From assembly GCA_963556255.1 (NCBI GenBank), contig OY744605.1, positions 808,352 through 872,351 of the forward strand: a stretch of 64,000 nucleotides of DNA, in the 5' to 3' direction. The stretch comes from Allolobophora icterica (lineage: Eukaryota; Annelida; Clitellata; Crassiclitellata; Lumbricidae). The stretch's first letter is position 1. Each line of letters begins with the position of its first letter. Under the pieces are notes generated by a model, which searched no databases, was not told the DNA's origin, and saw only the letters and a program-made list of their open reading frames with translations. The translations under genes were made by a program, and so were the position numbers. Shown one piece after another: positions 44,214-56,799 of this stretch.

Positions 44214-44347
44214 TCTATTGTCTCAACGCTGATAACTAAAGAAACACAATATCTAAGAAAAATATCTCAGAAATAGCCCAAACACCATCAGAACAATGGA
44301 AAATGTGCCCAAAAGTGTGTGATCGCAAACTTTTAGCCATGACTGTA

Positions 44348-45035
44348 TATGTATAGGCCCCTTATCCAACTCCTTTCTTCTCTCCATCTGTTCCATCCTT
44401 CTTCCTCCCACCCCTCCCTCATGCAGCGAAGAAAGAGGAACTAGAGAAAGAGACCGAGGTCGACCAATTAAGGCTTCGAATTGATTAACCACCGACTATC
44501 AGATAATAATAATCAGCCGAATGTCGGCGCGACTTACAATAGCGAAAGTGCGCATTATTTCTAGAAATTCACTCATGACCATTCAAGTCTCTATAGACAT
44601 AAGAACATGATTTATATACATAATTATATATCTATCTGTATATACATGCATATGTATACATGTATTGTATGTTTTCAAAGATATAAGTATATGCAACTGC
44701 ACCTTTATATAGCTATATATGTGCATATACATGTATATAATATGCATATGATGTGTATGATTTATATTATTCCGCTGTGCGCATGCGTGTGATGGGTTAG
44801 TATACGTACGTATGTGCGTGTGTGGGCCTACATTGGTGTGTCGTGCGTGGGTGGATCACGTGGGCAGTTGGTTGGCTTAGTGTGCGTCGGTCAGAATGTA
44901 CGACTGCATTTTAACTACATGTCTTCTTCTTCTTCTTCTTCAATATAATTATGTATGCGCGTATGCGTGGCGTCTATTTTTAGCCTCAGCCGGCGTTCGC
45001 TCAGATGGTATCTATAATCTAATGGTCGAATATTA
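44348..45035. other. No gene recognised
   Basis: AT and GT microsatellite-like sequence (44600-44780) and nothing else of note. Confidence 0.45.
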
Positions 45036-45618
45036 TGTCTCTGTCTTTGCCTTTGTCTCTGTGTCTATGTCTCTGTCTTTGCTTTTGTCTCTGTGTCGAT
45101 ATGTCTCTGTCTTTGCTTTTGTCTCTGTGTCGATGTCTCTGTCTTTGCTTTTGTCTCTGTGTCGATGTCTCTGTCTTTGCTTTTGTCTCTGTGTCGATGT
45201 CTCTGTCTTTGCTTTTGTCTCTGTGTCGATGTCTCTGTCTTTGCTTTTGTCTCTGTGTCGATGTCTCTGTCTTTGCTTTTGTCTCTGTGTCGATGTCTCT
45301 GTCTTTGCTTTTGTCTCTGTGTCGATGTCTCTGTCTTTGCTTTTGTCTCTGTGTCGATGTCTCTGTCTTTGCTTTTGTCTCTGTGTCGATGTCTCTGTCT
45401 TTGCTTTTGTCTCTGTGTCGATGTCTCTGTCTTTGCTTTTGTCTCTGTGTCGATGTCTCTGTCTTTGCTTTTGTCTCTGTGTCGATGTCTCTGTCTTTGC
45501 TTTTGTCTCTGTGTCGATGTCTCTGTCTTTGCTTTTGTCTCTGTGTCGATGTCTCTGTCTTTGCTTTTGTCTCTGTGTCGATGTCTCTGTCTTTGCTTTT
45601 GTCTCTGTGTCGATGTCA
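45036..45618. repeat. 32 bp minisatellite, about 18 copies
   Basis: Nearly identical units CGATGTCTCTGTCTTTGCTT + TTGTCTCTGTGT. The 32 bp period is not a multiple of three, so each of the three frames on each strand cycles through all phases and stays open. This yields apparent proteins of up to ~390 residues with 32-residue periods. They are artefacts. Confidence 0.97.
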
Positions 45619-46070
<452 letters not shown>

Positions 46071-46384
46071 ATTCTAATCCAATCAAGAACGACGTCCAAG
46101 ACATCATCAGTCGATTATGGTCGCGTCGACTCGAATCGCATTGCAACCATGCATGCAAAACTCCAAATTATGTCCCTGTATATGTCTGGCTTTCTCTGCT
46201 GGGCCTAAGAACGCCGTCTCAGTAGGCGAAGGACATATTGACCGATGGGAGGGAGGGGGTTAATAATCATGTTATAGGGCTTATATATAAATCAACATGC
46301 ACAGGAGGTCTACATAATTATACATTTAGGTATATATAACTACATATATATACATATCTTAGACATTACGCTATAGTTATTGCC

Positions 46385-46386
<2 letters not shown>

Positions 46387-46481
<95 letters not shown>
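46387..46481. repeat. TA microsatellite, ~95 bp
   Basis: Pure (AT)n. A second of similar size lies at 59846-59953. Confidence 0.97.
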
Positions 46482-46482
<1 letters not shown>

Positions 46483-46892
46483 ATGTGTGTGAGGTCTATA
46501 AATCTATATTCGTATGTATGTATATATATATTTGGGTCATAACTGTATGTATGTTTATATATTTATGTATGTATATATATATGCACACAGGGGTCACCTA
46601 TACTGTACATATACTTGCTGTGTGGATATACCTGAGCAGGAGAGGTGTTGACTGTGTATATATATTGTGTGCAGTGAATGGTATACATAGATTTTCGCTG
46701 TACTCTCACGGCCAAGAGGATTAGACAGGGGCCTATAGATATTTAGTCAGAGACCGTGTCTGTCCCATCGACCTCTTTAGTCCTATCGATCTGTTTAGGC
46801 CTACTTAGTCCCGATGGCCTAAACAAATAATGTCTGGCTTACGTTAGGCACTATGGGAGAGTCGCTCAGATGCTCCGGAAACTATCGCTTTC

Positions 46893-46972
46893 AATTTAAT
46901 CCTAATTTAATCCTAATTTAATCCTAATTTAATCCTAATTTAATCATAATTTAATCATAATTTAATCCTATG
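46893..46972. repeat. 11 bp tandem repeat
   Basis: Seven copies of TTTAATCCTAA with two TCATAA variants at the end. Confidence 0.9.
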
Positions 46973-46989
46973 ACTTCTATAGAGCCGTT

Positions 46990-47282
46990 AGGTATCAATC
47001 GATGATATCTGATTCATTCATTCATTCATTATTAGGATTTATATAGCGCCCCTTCAAGGTGTCTACTAAGAGGCGCTGCCCCGGCTAAAGGTTTCAGTGA
47101 AACGTGTCAGAAAGAACTCTAGGCGACAAGCGCACAGCCAGAGGAAGTCCATTCCAGACCGAAGGGCCAACAAAGGAAAAAACACGATGCTGTCTGATAG
47201 AGGTTCAGGCGTATGGGACAAGAAGCTCACCCTGCACACGAGAGCGGCGACCCCGTACGCCCAGTATAGGGGGGGGGGAAGG
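46990..47282 (-). pseudogene. L2-like LINE 3' fragment
   Basis: On the minus strand the C-terminal phrase SFVGPSVWNGLPLAVR is followed by a stop and the tail AGCGCCTCTTAGTAG...GGGGCGCTATATAAAT with (GAAT)n. The tail here pairs less well than in other copies. Confidence 0.78.
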
Positions 47283-47381
47283 GGGAATAGGGGAACCTTA
47301 TATTGAAATTCTATTTGATCGCGATTTCAATTGAAGCTACCTAGAGAGTCGTAAGACTACAGATCGGATCATGGTCTAATT

Positions 47382-47687
47382 CAGCGGTTCTCAACCTGTG
47401 GTCCGCGGTCATCTGCCTGGTGGTCCGCGAGCAAGGCCTACAATTTATACTTTTTTACAATTAAAAACATGCAAACAGTCAAATTTTGTCAATTTTTTTA
47501 ATTTTTGTTTTATTCCAATAGCTAGAATCGGCTAGATGGCAGGAGGAAACTAATATAATGCGGATTTGTGGCAAACAATTTCTTTTCTATTAATTTGTCT
47601 TTGATACAATTTTTAGTGGTGATCCGCGACCGAGACACAAAATTTATAAGTGGTCCTTAAGTCTGAAAAGACTCAAGAGACCCGCTG
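47382..47687. mobile_element. hAT MITE (CAGCGGTTCTCAACCTGTGG)
   Basis: The left end CAGCGGTTCTCAACC and right end AAGAGACCCGCTG are hAT-type. Flanks GTCTAATT and GTCTAAGT match at 7 of 8. It contains GGTCCGCGG-type words at both ends and no coding sequence. Confidence 0.75.
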
Positions 47688-47714
47688 GTCTAAGTGTCCT
47701 ACAACAGATATGGG

Positions 47715-48215
47715 CATGATAAGCTAAACTGCTAATCGATTAGAATTAGAATTAGCTATTGAAATTTGCTAATTGATTAGAATTAGAATTAACAACATCT
47801 CGTAGCTAATCGATTTGAACTAGAATTAGCCACTGAAATTTGCTAATCGATTAGAATTAGAATTACCAGCAGCTACTCAATTAGCAATTATAATTAGATT
47901 TCGATAATACATACATATATTTGCTTCCTAAATTTGTCATATTTTGAAGCACTACAAGTTTCTACAGCAAGTTACTGTAGTTCATTATAGTATCTAAAGC
48001 AGCACAACTACTATGTGAGAACCAGTCCACAAATCATGACCAGATAATTGAAACAGTTTCAAACTCATCAGTAATAAACTCATTCTTAATGAACTCTTAA
48101 CATAATTTTAAAAAATCTAATCGATCAGCTATCATTAGAATTAGCGAAAAAAATTGCTAATCAATTAGAATTAGGATTAGGCGACAGCTAATGGATTAGA
48201 ATCAGGTCGTTTTTG
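47715..48215. repeat. AATTAG-rich dispersed repeat
   Basis: CTAATCGATTAGAATTAGAA recurs about seven times in two clusters (47740-47900 and 48115-48200) separated by unrelated sequence. This suggests a transposable element with repetitive subterminal zones. I could not define its ends. Confidence 0.55.
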
Positions 48216-49167
48216 CATATAGCCAGATCGGGAACAACCCTGAAGAGGCTCTACATAAATGAACACATTCACTTGCAGTTAGAACATATAAGCTTAATAA
48301 ATTATAATGGAGGAAGAAGAGGAAGAGAATTATGTTAATACTTAGTGTAGTGTATGTAATAGGTGTATCCGTGCTAGTTGTCTCTAAATATTCGACGGTT
48401 CTGCGGTTTCGATTCGGGAGTCGTTTAATAGAAACGGCGGTGAATGTTCAGCGGTAGGTGTCGCTATAATCGGGGATCATTCATCGCTCAATCTGCGGTG
48501 GATTCGGGAGGGGATCGTTCAGTTTTTGATGCGAAATTACCGCCTCCGCCTCTGCAGCCGACATCCTGTCGTCGGTTGTAGTAATTGGTGGGTACATTGC
48601 AGGATGAACGGAACTTCAGCTTCATCAACAGCAGCCAACATCTCAAAACCGCAAATATGTTCAAGTGATACAAACGATATCATTGTACATTATAAATTAT
48701 CCTCTTCCCCTTCTCCTCCTCCTATTCTTCCTCCTCCTTCTATGCTTCCTCCACCTCCTCTTAATCATCCACTTCATCCTACGCCTCCTCTTCATCCTCA
48801 TCTCATCCTACTCATCATCTTCCTCATCTTCTTCATCCCATCCTCCTCCTCCTCCACCTCCTCCTCTTACTCCTCCTCCTCCTCTGCGTAGTTACCATCG
48901 CATCACCAATGAGTGTACGCTCTGTGTTGGATTTTATATAGGAGATGCTTTTAAGTCTGTGAACCTCTGTTGGTGCTGCTGCTCGCGAAAGACCGCATCC
49001 TCCTCCTTGCCTACTTACTTACCTAAAGACCTAGTATGACGTCATTTGCTTGGTCAACACTTCGACCTCATCCGGTGAGTGGTATACCTTAGACAAAAAT
49101 CACGGTTAAAGATTCGTTAATGACTTCGATCAATTTGAATTAGTCACTATTGCCTGTATGAAAGCGA
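48216..49167. other. No gene recognised
   Basis: A pyrimidine-rich (CCTCCT)n tract at 48690-48890 gives spurious frames. 48400-48660 is GC-richer and unique-looking, with no splice-bounded exon that I can support. Confidence 0.45.
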
Positions 49168-49175
49168 TGCGTTTG

Positions 49176-51164
49176 CAATGTGATTCTCGTTAACGTTAAC
49201 GATAACGAAAATGTTCGTTAACGAACAAAAAATGATTTCGTTAACGATAACTATAACTATAACTAAAAAATTTAATTAACTATAAATATAGCCTAACTAT
49301 AACGAAAATAACACTAACGAAAATTCATCGCTATTTTCGTTAATGAGATGAAAAAAGTGCAATATCGATAAACATAAGAACGTGAAAAGAGCAGTCTTTA
49401 AATTACCCATGGTCCATTAATTATATCAACAAAATGGGACGAGGGATTTGAAAAAGTTTGACAATTCTTGACAAGGGGGATAGATGTCCAAGACAAATTG
49501 ACGTCAACAATAATTTAATCAGAAAGCAACCATAGATTCGGAAAGACTTTTGGCCAATGTTGTTTGAGTGATCTATTTAATTTTTCCTTGTAACTTAATC
49601 AAAAGCGATATTTTCTTTGTTTTAAATTATCCTATTTATTGTTCCCAGGTAAAATGAGAAAATGTGCTGCATATTTTCTTTGCGAATATCCTGGGTTCTT
49701 TTCGAAAATCTGATATTTCGAGATTCTTTTTGATGGAAAGATAATTTTTCTTTCAATTGTTAATAATAATGAGTGAGAAACTTTTTGTTTTGATTTTAAT
49801 GTTCTTTGTTAAAAGGTATATTTTAAAAAAAGTTATCATGTTCATGTTCAAATTAGAAATGTTCATAATTAAAATCAAATTGAATAGGCCTACACACATA
49901 AAAGAAAACGAGGTTGTTATTTTGAACTGAAAAAATCCACTAAATATCTGTGACAGACAGTGATTCCACATGCACTGTAGCCATAAAGTATGAAACTTAA
50001 ACCTGAATAACAACATTTTGTTTTTTCAACAATTTCAATTTCTTGCATTTGTTAGAGTCATAGAAATTTTTTCGGGTGGGGTAATTTTGTTTGACATGAT
50101 TTTGTTAGGGGGTCCTTGAATATTTGACAGTTGTTGACAAGGGGGAGGAGATCAAAAACTGCCTATAATTTTCTGATATAGTTAATCGATGACCCTATAG
50201 GGACCAGGCGGAGCGCCATTGGGGTCAGTTGTAACTATGTACTAACTAAAATTAACTAAAATAAAAGCCCAGTAACTATAGCTATAACTATAACTAAAAA
50301 ATAATACTAACTATAACTGTAACTATAACTAAAATGAAAAACCATTAACTATAACTGTAACTACACTGTGTCCCGATGAAAAGTGGACCCCAAGCAAAAG
50401 TGTCATAACTCGGTCAAAACTTCTAGCATTTGCCTGAAATTTTAAAAACAGCAAGAGTAGCCATATTGCAACCAAATCCTAGCGTCGTTTGGAAATGTTG
50501 GCGAGTTTGTCAAGTTTGTGAATGTTTGAGACGCAGCCCTGAAAATGGGAAATTTCCAACATACAAGAGCCATAAGGAAGTGAGGTTCAGCTACAGCTGG
50601 TGTTCAAAATGTCCTTTTTGTTCACGGACACACGACCGTAGACGTGGACGCCCCTGTTTGATGGCCCGATCGATGATCACGTGGTCAAACAGCTGCCACT
50701 CTTCAATCAGACGCGAAATCCAAACCTGGAGTGTACTGGAGGAGCGCGTTTATCGTTCCCGCATTCGTGACGTCGATCACCTGATTGAAGAGTGGCAGCT
50801 GTTTGACCACGTGATCATCGATCGGGCCATCAAACAGTGGCGTCCACGTCTACGGTCGTGTGTCCGTGAACAAACAGGACATTTTGAACACCAGCTGTAG
50901 CTGAACCTCACATCCTTATGGCTCTTGTATGTTGGAAATTTCCCATTCTCAGGGCTGCGCCTCAAACATTCACAAACTTGACAAACTCGCCAACATTTCC
51001 AAACGGCGTTAATATGTGGTGGCACTATGGCTACATTTGCTGTTTTTAAAATTTCAGGCAAATGCTAAAAGTTTTGACCGAGTTATGACACTTTTTCTTG
51101 GGGTCCACTTTTCATCGGGACACAGTGTATAACTAAAATAAAATCTGTAAGGAGAATCACGCTG
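49176..51164 (+). mobile_element. hAT element (CAGCGTGATTCTCC family) with nested mariner
   Basis: Ends CAATGTGATTCTCG and GGAGAATCACGCTG, with a perfect 8 bp duplication TGCGTTTG at 49168-49175 and 51165-51172. Subterminal zones are AACTATAACTATAACTAAAA repeats. Without the mariner insertion it is about 1.2 kb and encodes no recognisable transposase. A truncated relative is at 38071-38606. Confidence 0.92.
50364..51127. mobile_element. maT-like mariner fold-back element (copy 3)
   Basis: TA flanks, ends CACTGTGTCCCGATG and CATCGGGACACAGTG. Left and right arms are near-perfect inverted copies, each holding the transposase C-terminus (plus-strand words DHLIEEWQLFDHVIIDRAIK and HFEHQL in the right arm). 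It interrupts the hAT element above. Confidence 0.9.
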
Positions 51165-51644
51165 TGCGTTTGTAATAAAATACAATACAATAAAATGCAG
51201 TATTTTTTGATAATCTGCATAGGCCTAAATCAAAGAAATTCTTTAACGTCACTGAGATAATGTTCAAGGCTTCGGTCGCAAGTAAGCCTGTTTGGTGTGA
51301 CCAGAAGATTATTATTATTGTTTCGAAACGTTAGGCCTTCGTTCTAATCGAAGTCTTAAACCTTATGACAGTAAAAGATTAATTTTAATTAATTGGCAGA
51401 AGGTTTGTAAAATTAATTTTTGAACAGTGCTTTAGAAAAGTATTTTGCAAAAAGGATGTTGGAAAAGTATTTTGAATTCTTCAAAATACTTTTTATAACT
51501 AGTTTGAAAATACTTTTATAAATACTTTCGAAATACAAAATAAAATAGTATTTCCATTTTGAACACAGACAAAAATAAAAAATACTATTGTGCCCATCAC
51601 TGGCTCTCACTGTCAGAAACGTAGGACAACACCGTTTCAGCTGC

Positions 51645-53701
51645 AAAGGAAGGCTTTTAGGCCTACAGAGAAAAACGTTGTTAGGGCTACAGAGAAAAAC
51701 GTTGTTAGGCCTACAGAGAAAAATGTTGTTAGGCCTACAGAAAAAAGTTTTTAGGCCTACAGAGAAAACGTTGTTAAGCTCACAGAGAAAAATGTTGTTA
51801 GGCCTACAGAGAAAAACGTTGTTAGGCCTACAGAGAAAAACGTTGTTAGGCCTACAGAGAAAAACATTGTTAAACGTACAGAGAAAAACGTTGTTAGACA
51901 TTCCGAGAAAAACGTTGTTAGACCTACAGAGAAAAACGTTGTTAGGCCTACAGAGAAAAACATTGTTAGGCTTACAGAGAAAACGTTGTTAGGCCTACAG
52001 AGAAAACGTTGTTAGGCAAACAGAAAAAAGTTGTTAGGCCTACAGAGAAAACGTTGTTAGGCCTACAGAAAAAAAGTTGTTAGGCCTACAGAGAAAACGT
52101 TGTTAGACATTCCGAGAAAAACGTTGTTAGACCTAGAGAAAACGTTGTTAGGTCTACAGAGAAAAACGTTGTTAGACCTACACAGAAAAACGTTGTTAGA
52201 CATTCCGAGAAAAACGTTGTTAGACCTAGAGAAAACGTTGTTAGGTCTACAGAGAAAAACGTTGTTAGACCTACAGAGATAAACGTTGTTAGACCTAGAC
52301 CTACAGAGAAACGTTGTTAGGTCTACAGAGAAAAACGTTGTTAGACCTACAGAGAAAAACGTTGTTAGGCCTACAGAGAAAAACATTGTTAAACGTACAG
52401 AGAAAAACGTTGTTAGACATTCCGAGAAAAACGTTGTTAGACCTACAGAGAAAAACGTTGTTAGGCCTACAGAGAAAAACATTGTTAGGCTTACATAGAA
52501 AACGTTGTTAGGCCTACAGAGATAAACGTTGTTAGACCTAGACCTACAGAGAAAAACGTTGTTAGACCTACAGAGAAAAACGTTGTTAGACCTACAGAGA
52601 AAAACGTTGTTAGACCTAGACCTACAGAGAAAAACGTTGTTAGACCTACAGAGATAAACGTTGTTAGACCTAGACCTACAGAGAAACGTTGTTAGACCTA
52701 CAGAGAAAAACGTTGTTAGACCTACAGAGAAAAACGTTGTTAGACCTACAGAGAAAAACGTTGTTAGGCCTACAGAGAAAAACATTGTTAAACGTACAGA
52801 GAAAAACGTTGTTAGACATTCCGGGAAAAACGTTGTTAGACCTACAGAGAAAAACGTTCTTAGGCCTACAGAGAAAAACATTGTTAGGCTTACAGAGAAA
52901 AACGCTGTTAGACCTACAGAGAAAAACGTTGTTAGACCTACAGAGAAAAACGTTGTTTGGCCTACAGAGAAAAATGTTGTTAGGCCTACAGAAAAAAAGT
53001 TGTTAGGCCTACAGAGAAAACGTTGTTAGGCCTACAGAGAAAACGTTGTTAGGCAAACAGAAAAAAGTTGTTAGGCCTACAGAGAAAACGTTGTTAGGCC
53101 CACAGAAAAAAAGTTTTTAGGCCTACAGAGAAAACGTTGTTAGACATTCCGAGAAAAACGTTGTTAGACCTAGAGAAAACGTTGTTAGGTCTACAGAGAA
53201 AAACGTTGTTAGACCTACAGAGATAAACGTTGTTAGACCTACACAGAAAAACGTTGTTAGACATTCCGAGAAAAACGTTGTTAGACCTAGAGAAAACGTT
53301 GTTAGGTCTACAGAGAAAAACGTTGTTAGACCTACAGAGATAAATGTTGTTAGACCTACACAGAAAAACGTTGTTAGACATTCCGAGAAAAACGTTGTTA
53401 GACCTAGAGAAAACGTTGTTAGGTCTACAGAGAAAAACGTTGTTAGACCTACAGAGATAAACGTTGTTAGACCTACACAGAAAAACGTTGTTAGACATTC
53501 CGAGAAAAACGTTGTTAGACCTAGAGAAAACGTTGTTAGGTCTACAGAGAAAAACGTTGTTAGACCTACAGAGATAAACGTTGTTAGACCTAGACCTACA
53601 GAGAAACGTTGTTAGACCTACAGAGAAAAACGTTGTTAGACCTACAGAAAAAAACGTTGTTAGACCTACAGAGAAAAACGTTGTCAGGCCTACAGAGAAA
53701 A
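51645..53701. repeat. 24 bp minisatellite, about 85 copies
   Basis: The unit is GTTGTTAGGCCTACAGAGAA followed by AAAC. Variants replace GGCCTACAG with GACATTCCG or GACCTAGAC, and these variants recur as longer composite blocks (for example at 53140-53500, period about 120 bp). Three more units follow at 55644-55709, on the far side of a hAT insertion, so the array was once continuous. Both strands are open by repetition only. Confidence 0.95.
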
Positions 53702-54129
53702 CAGAGGTGTAACTTTGGTCTAGAAAGTGGAGGGTACCAAATTTCGCATCATTTCCTCTTCAAGACCGTTAAATGATTATAATGGCGCCCGATGAATCTA
53801 TATTTGGCGCCATTTATGCGCAATACCGAATAATAATGATAATGATGATGCGGATGCTGATAATAATAACAATAAAAATAAATAGAATAATAATGACAAT
53901 AAGCGTAATAATAAATAATATTACAATAATAATAATAATAATAATTTTCTTTTGTGATTTTCTAGTTTTCTTTTGTAGTTTTTTGCTAGTTTTCTTTTGT
54001 ATCCTGACAAATTTCTGTGACGCCCAAAGAGATCATATTTACCTCGGCCAAAAAATAATAATAATATAATAATGAAAATAAAAATAAAAATTTCAAATCA
54101 TATCATATCAAATCATGTCGATCATATTT

Positions 54130-54745
54130 GAAGACACGTAACAATAGGCCTTTATTCTCTAAATTTAAACTTAATAACATTAATTTACTTTTTCATAATT
54201 GAAGTGACGTAACTAAGGCCATTAAATCTAAAATTACTAGCTATGGACGTGTTCCATAATCGTAATGACGTAGTCTACGTAACTAAGGATCTTTTATTCT
54301 CTAACTTTAAACTTAATTACAATAAACTTTTTCATAATATAAGTAACGTAGCCAATGGCTTTATTCTCTAAATCTGATATTAGAAATAATAGACGTTTTA
54401 ACAATTGGAATGACGTAACGTTACTAAAAGCCTTTATTTTCTAAATTTAAACTTAATAACAGTAGACTTTTTCATAGCTGAATTGACGCAACTAAGGCCT
54501 CTGTTATAATAACAATACACTTTCCCACAATTGAAGTGACGTAACAAAGGCCTTTATTCTCTAATTCTAAAAATCACTAAATAAATGTGTTTCATAATTG
54601 AAGTGACGTAACAATGACCTTTGGTTTTAAAATTAAAAATTAGACAATAGACGTGTTTCATTATTAAAGTGACGTAAAAAGACCTTTATTCTTAAAAGTT
54701 AAATTTACTAACAAAAAGGGTTTCAAATTTGAAATGACGTAACGT
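54130..54745. repeat. ~68 bp degenerate tandem repeat with TGACGTAA
   Basis: TGACGTAA or a one-base variant occurs about nine times between 54200 and 54740, mostly 55-75 bp apart, with TTTATTCTCTAAATTTAAAC between. Each TGACGTAA is a CREB/ATF-type half-palindrome, though function is not implied. Confidence 0.75.
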
Positions 54746-55153
54746 GATTCCCTCCACTGGCTCCCTGCTAAACAGCGAATTCAGTTTAAAACCCTCACTC
54801 TCATGCGCAACTGCCTTACTGCTTCTGCTCCGTCTTACCTAATGAATTTTTGCAACCCAGTTTCTTCCTTGCCTGCGAGGGCTTCCTTGCGATCTTCGGC
54901 TCGCGGCCTTATGGTTGTCCCTCGCATGCGATCTTCCACGGCACAATCCAGAAGTTTCGCCTATGTTGGCCCCTCTGCTTGGAACTGTCTCCCCTTGTTT
55001 CTCCGCCAAGAGCTTCTTGCCCTCTCTCCTCTCCAGTTCCGTAGACGCCTGAAAACTTTCCTTTTTGCCGGTGCCGGCATTGATGCGGGTTGAAAGCGCC
55101 GCTGATTTGAGTGGCGCTATATAAGTTTTCGGTTACAATTACAATTACAATAG
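54746..55153 (+). pseudogene. L2-like LINE 3' fragment
   Basis: Starts DSLHWLPAKQRIQFKTL and continues through SARGLMVVPRMRSSTAQSRS and FAYVGPSAWNCLP to FRRRLKTFLF, with few defects. The tail is AAGCGCCGCTGATTTGAG then TGGCGCTATATAAG, followed by (ATTACA)n. The 96-residue frame at 54803-55093 is intact but 5'-truncated. Confidence 0.88.
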
Positions 55154-55269
55154 GCCTTTATTCCAGAGGTCTAGAAAGTGAGGGGTACCAAATTTTATTG
55201 TTTCAGCTTCGTGCAACGCATTGTTTCATTTGTTTGTATTACAAGATTAATAATAATTATAGACTTATA

Positions 55270-55402
<133 letters not shown>

Positions 55403-55879
55403 TGATGATAGTGACAACATTAATAATAACAATGAGAGTGATGATGATGGTGATCACACTGATGATAATGCCTGGTAATTGTTTTGAATCTCGAGGGCTT
55501 CCTCAGATAAAATAATAGGCCTAATGGGCAAAAGCAATGGTATGAAAAGTGGGGGGGGGGGAGTGCGTTATTCTCCAGTCCCAAAAAAGTGGGAGGTACG
55601 GGTACCCCTCGTACCCTCCGTAAATTATGCCCATGAGAGAAAAACGTTGATAGACCTACAGAGAAAAACGTTGTTAGGCCTACTGAGAAAAACGTTGTTA
55701 AGCCTACAGAGGGAACGCTCCAGTGCACATTTAGCTAATTACATCGTCTGATGTTCTTAAGTTAATTGATGTAAGCTCTTAGTTGTGACAGCATCACCAA
55801 CCCACGGTCACCAGTTGACGGTCGCATCTGATTGAAATGAGTTAAATCGTTGATAAAAATCTGTCGAAACGATTATGCA

Positions 55880-56110
55880 TTAGTTGACGTCATCGAATTT
55901 GTCGTTAATTTGCATATGTTTATCATTGTTTTATAGTCATGTCGCTAGCGAACGTCACTTTGACGTCACCGCTGACGTATTTCACACCCGTCCAATCAGC
56001 GCAGCCTTTCGTTCTGCCGTCTTCCGTTTCGCCCCTCCCACCGCTGCATCTGGCGCCTGTCATTCAACGACGGTCAGCGCGCAGTTGGCATGGCAACAGG
56101 CTGAGTAGGC
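55880..56110 (+). promoter_or_regulatory. Promoter-like cluster upstream of the FGF gene
   Basis: Within 230 bp there are two perfect CRE sites TGACGTCA (55885, 55961), an octamer-like ATTTGCAT (55909), a CCAATCAGC box (55992), GC-box-like CGCCCCTCCC (56030) and an RFX-type X-box GTTGGCATGGCAAC (56084). CpG content is higher than around it, and no repeat is recognised. It is 1.4 kb before the first FGF exon that I can identify, on the same strand by inference. A start site or first exon was not found, so the link is tentative. Confidence 0.45.
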
Positions 56111-56391
56111 GGAGCCTGAACGTGGGCGATGGGCGGTCATCTCAGGTTTTGGTTTCAAAGGGTGGAGCCAAGCGAATAGCAATCAACGATAACGGATCCG
56201 TGACAACTACAACGACTCCAAATTCAATCTTTTGTAAGAAAAACGAACTTACTCTTACACGTGACCCATCATATTGTATTGTATTGCATAGTATGACATT
56301 GTTTTGTATTCGACGCTGTCCTCACTAGTTAATAAACATGCCCTTGCTTCGACGCCCGCTCTGAATGACCCCACTTTTAACCGATTCAACC

Positions 56392-56799
56392 CAGTGGCGT
56401 AGCTAGGGGGGGACAGGGGGGACATGTGTCCCCGGGCGCCATGGGAAGGGGGCGCCAAAATGAGGGTTAAGATAAATAATGTTACTCTTAATTTTGATAC
56501 AGTTTTAACTAATTTATCACAAATGAATGCATAAGATTTAATTTTAGCGCCCCAAATATATCCAATTATATCCTCATTACTTACAAATCAGTTCTTAGGT
56601 ATGATTTTGGCGCCCCATTGAGCACTAAGGGGAAACATGCATGTACTGTCTGTATTTTCATATTTTATTTCATTAACAAAAATTAAAATTGCCATTCGAT
56701 TATGTGGAAAATGTGAAATAGTAAAACGGGGTAGGGGGGGGAGGGGGCGCCAAATTCATAGTTCGTCCCCGGGCGCAAAATATCCTAGCTACGCCACTG
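56392..56799. mobile_element. hAT MITE (CAGTGGCGTAGCTAGG)
   Basis: Perfect inverted ends CAGTGGCGTAGCTAGG and CCTAGCTACGCCACTG, with a perfect 8 bp duplication ATTCAACC (56384-56391, 56800-56807). G-rich runs and GGCGCCA words lie inside, no coding sequence. Confidence 0.95.

Larger units (their letters stand above)
42633..44345 (+). mobile_element. Tc1-type transposon with long inverted repeats
   Basis: It starts CAGTCATGGCCAAAAGTTTG, ends in its complement, and is flanked by TA at 42631-42632 and 44346-44347. The inverted repeats reach inward more than 280 bp (word TATTCCAGTATCCTAACCG near 42868 and 43755). It holds a dead transposase, and an L2-like LINE fragment is inserted in its right arm. 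Confidence 0.92.

Noticed and set aside
51413..53501. CRISPR-like or coding array of 24 bp repeats
   Set aside because: Units are contiguous with no spacers, the genome is eukaryotic, and the frames are repeat translations.
55939..56328. 129-residue frame in the CpG-rich block before FGF
   Set aside because: No homology, no donor site, and it overlaps the regulatory motif cluster; probably chance in GC-rich DNA.
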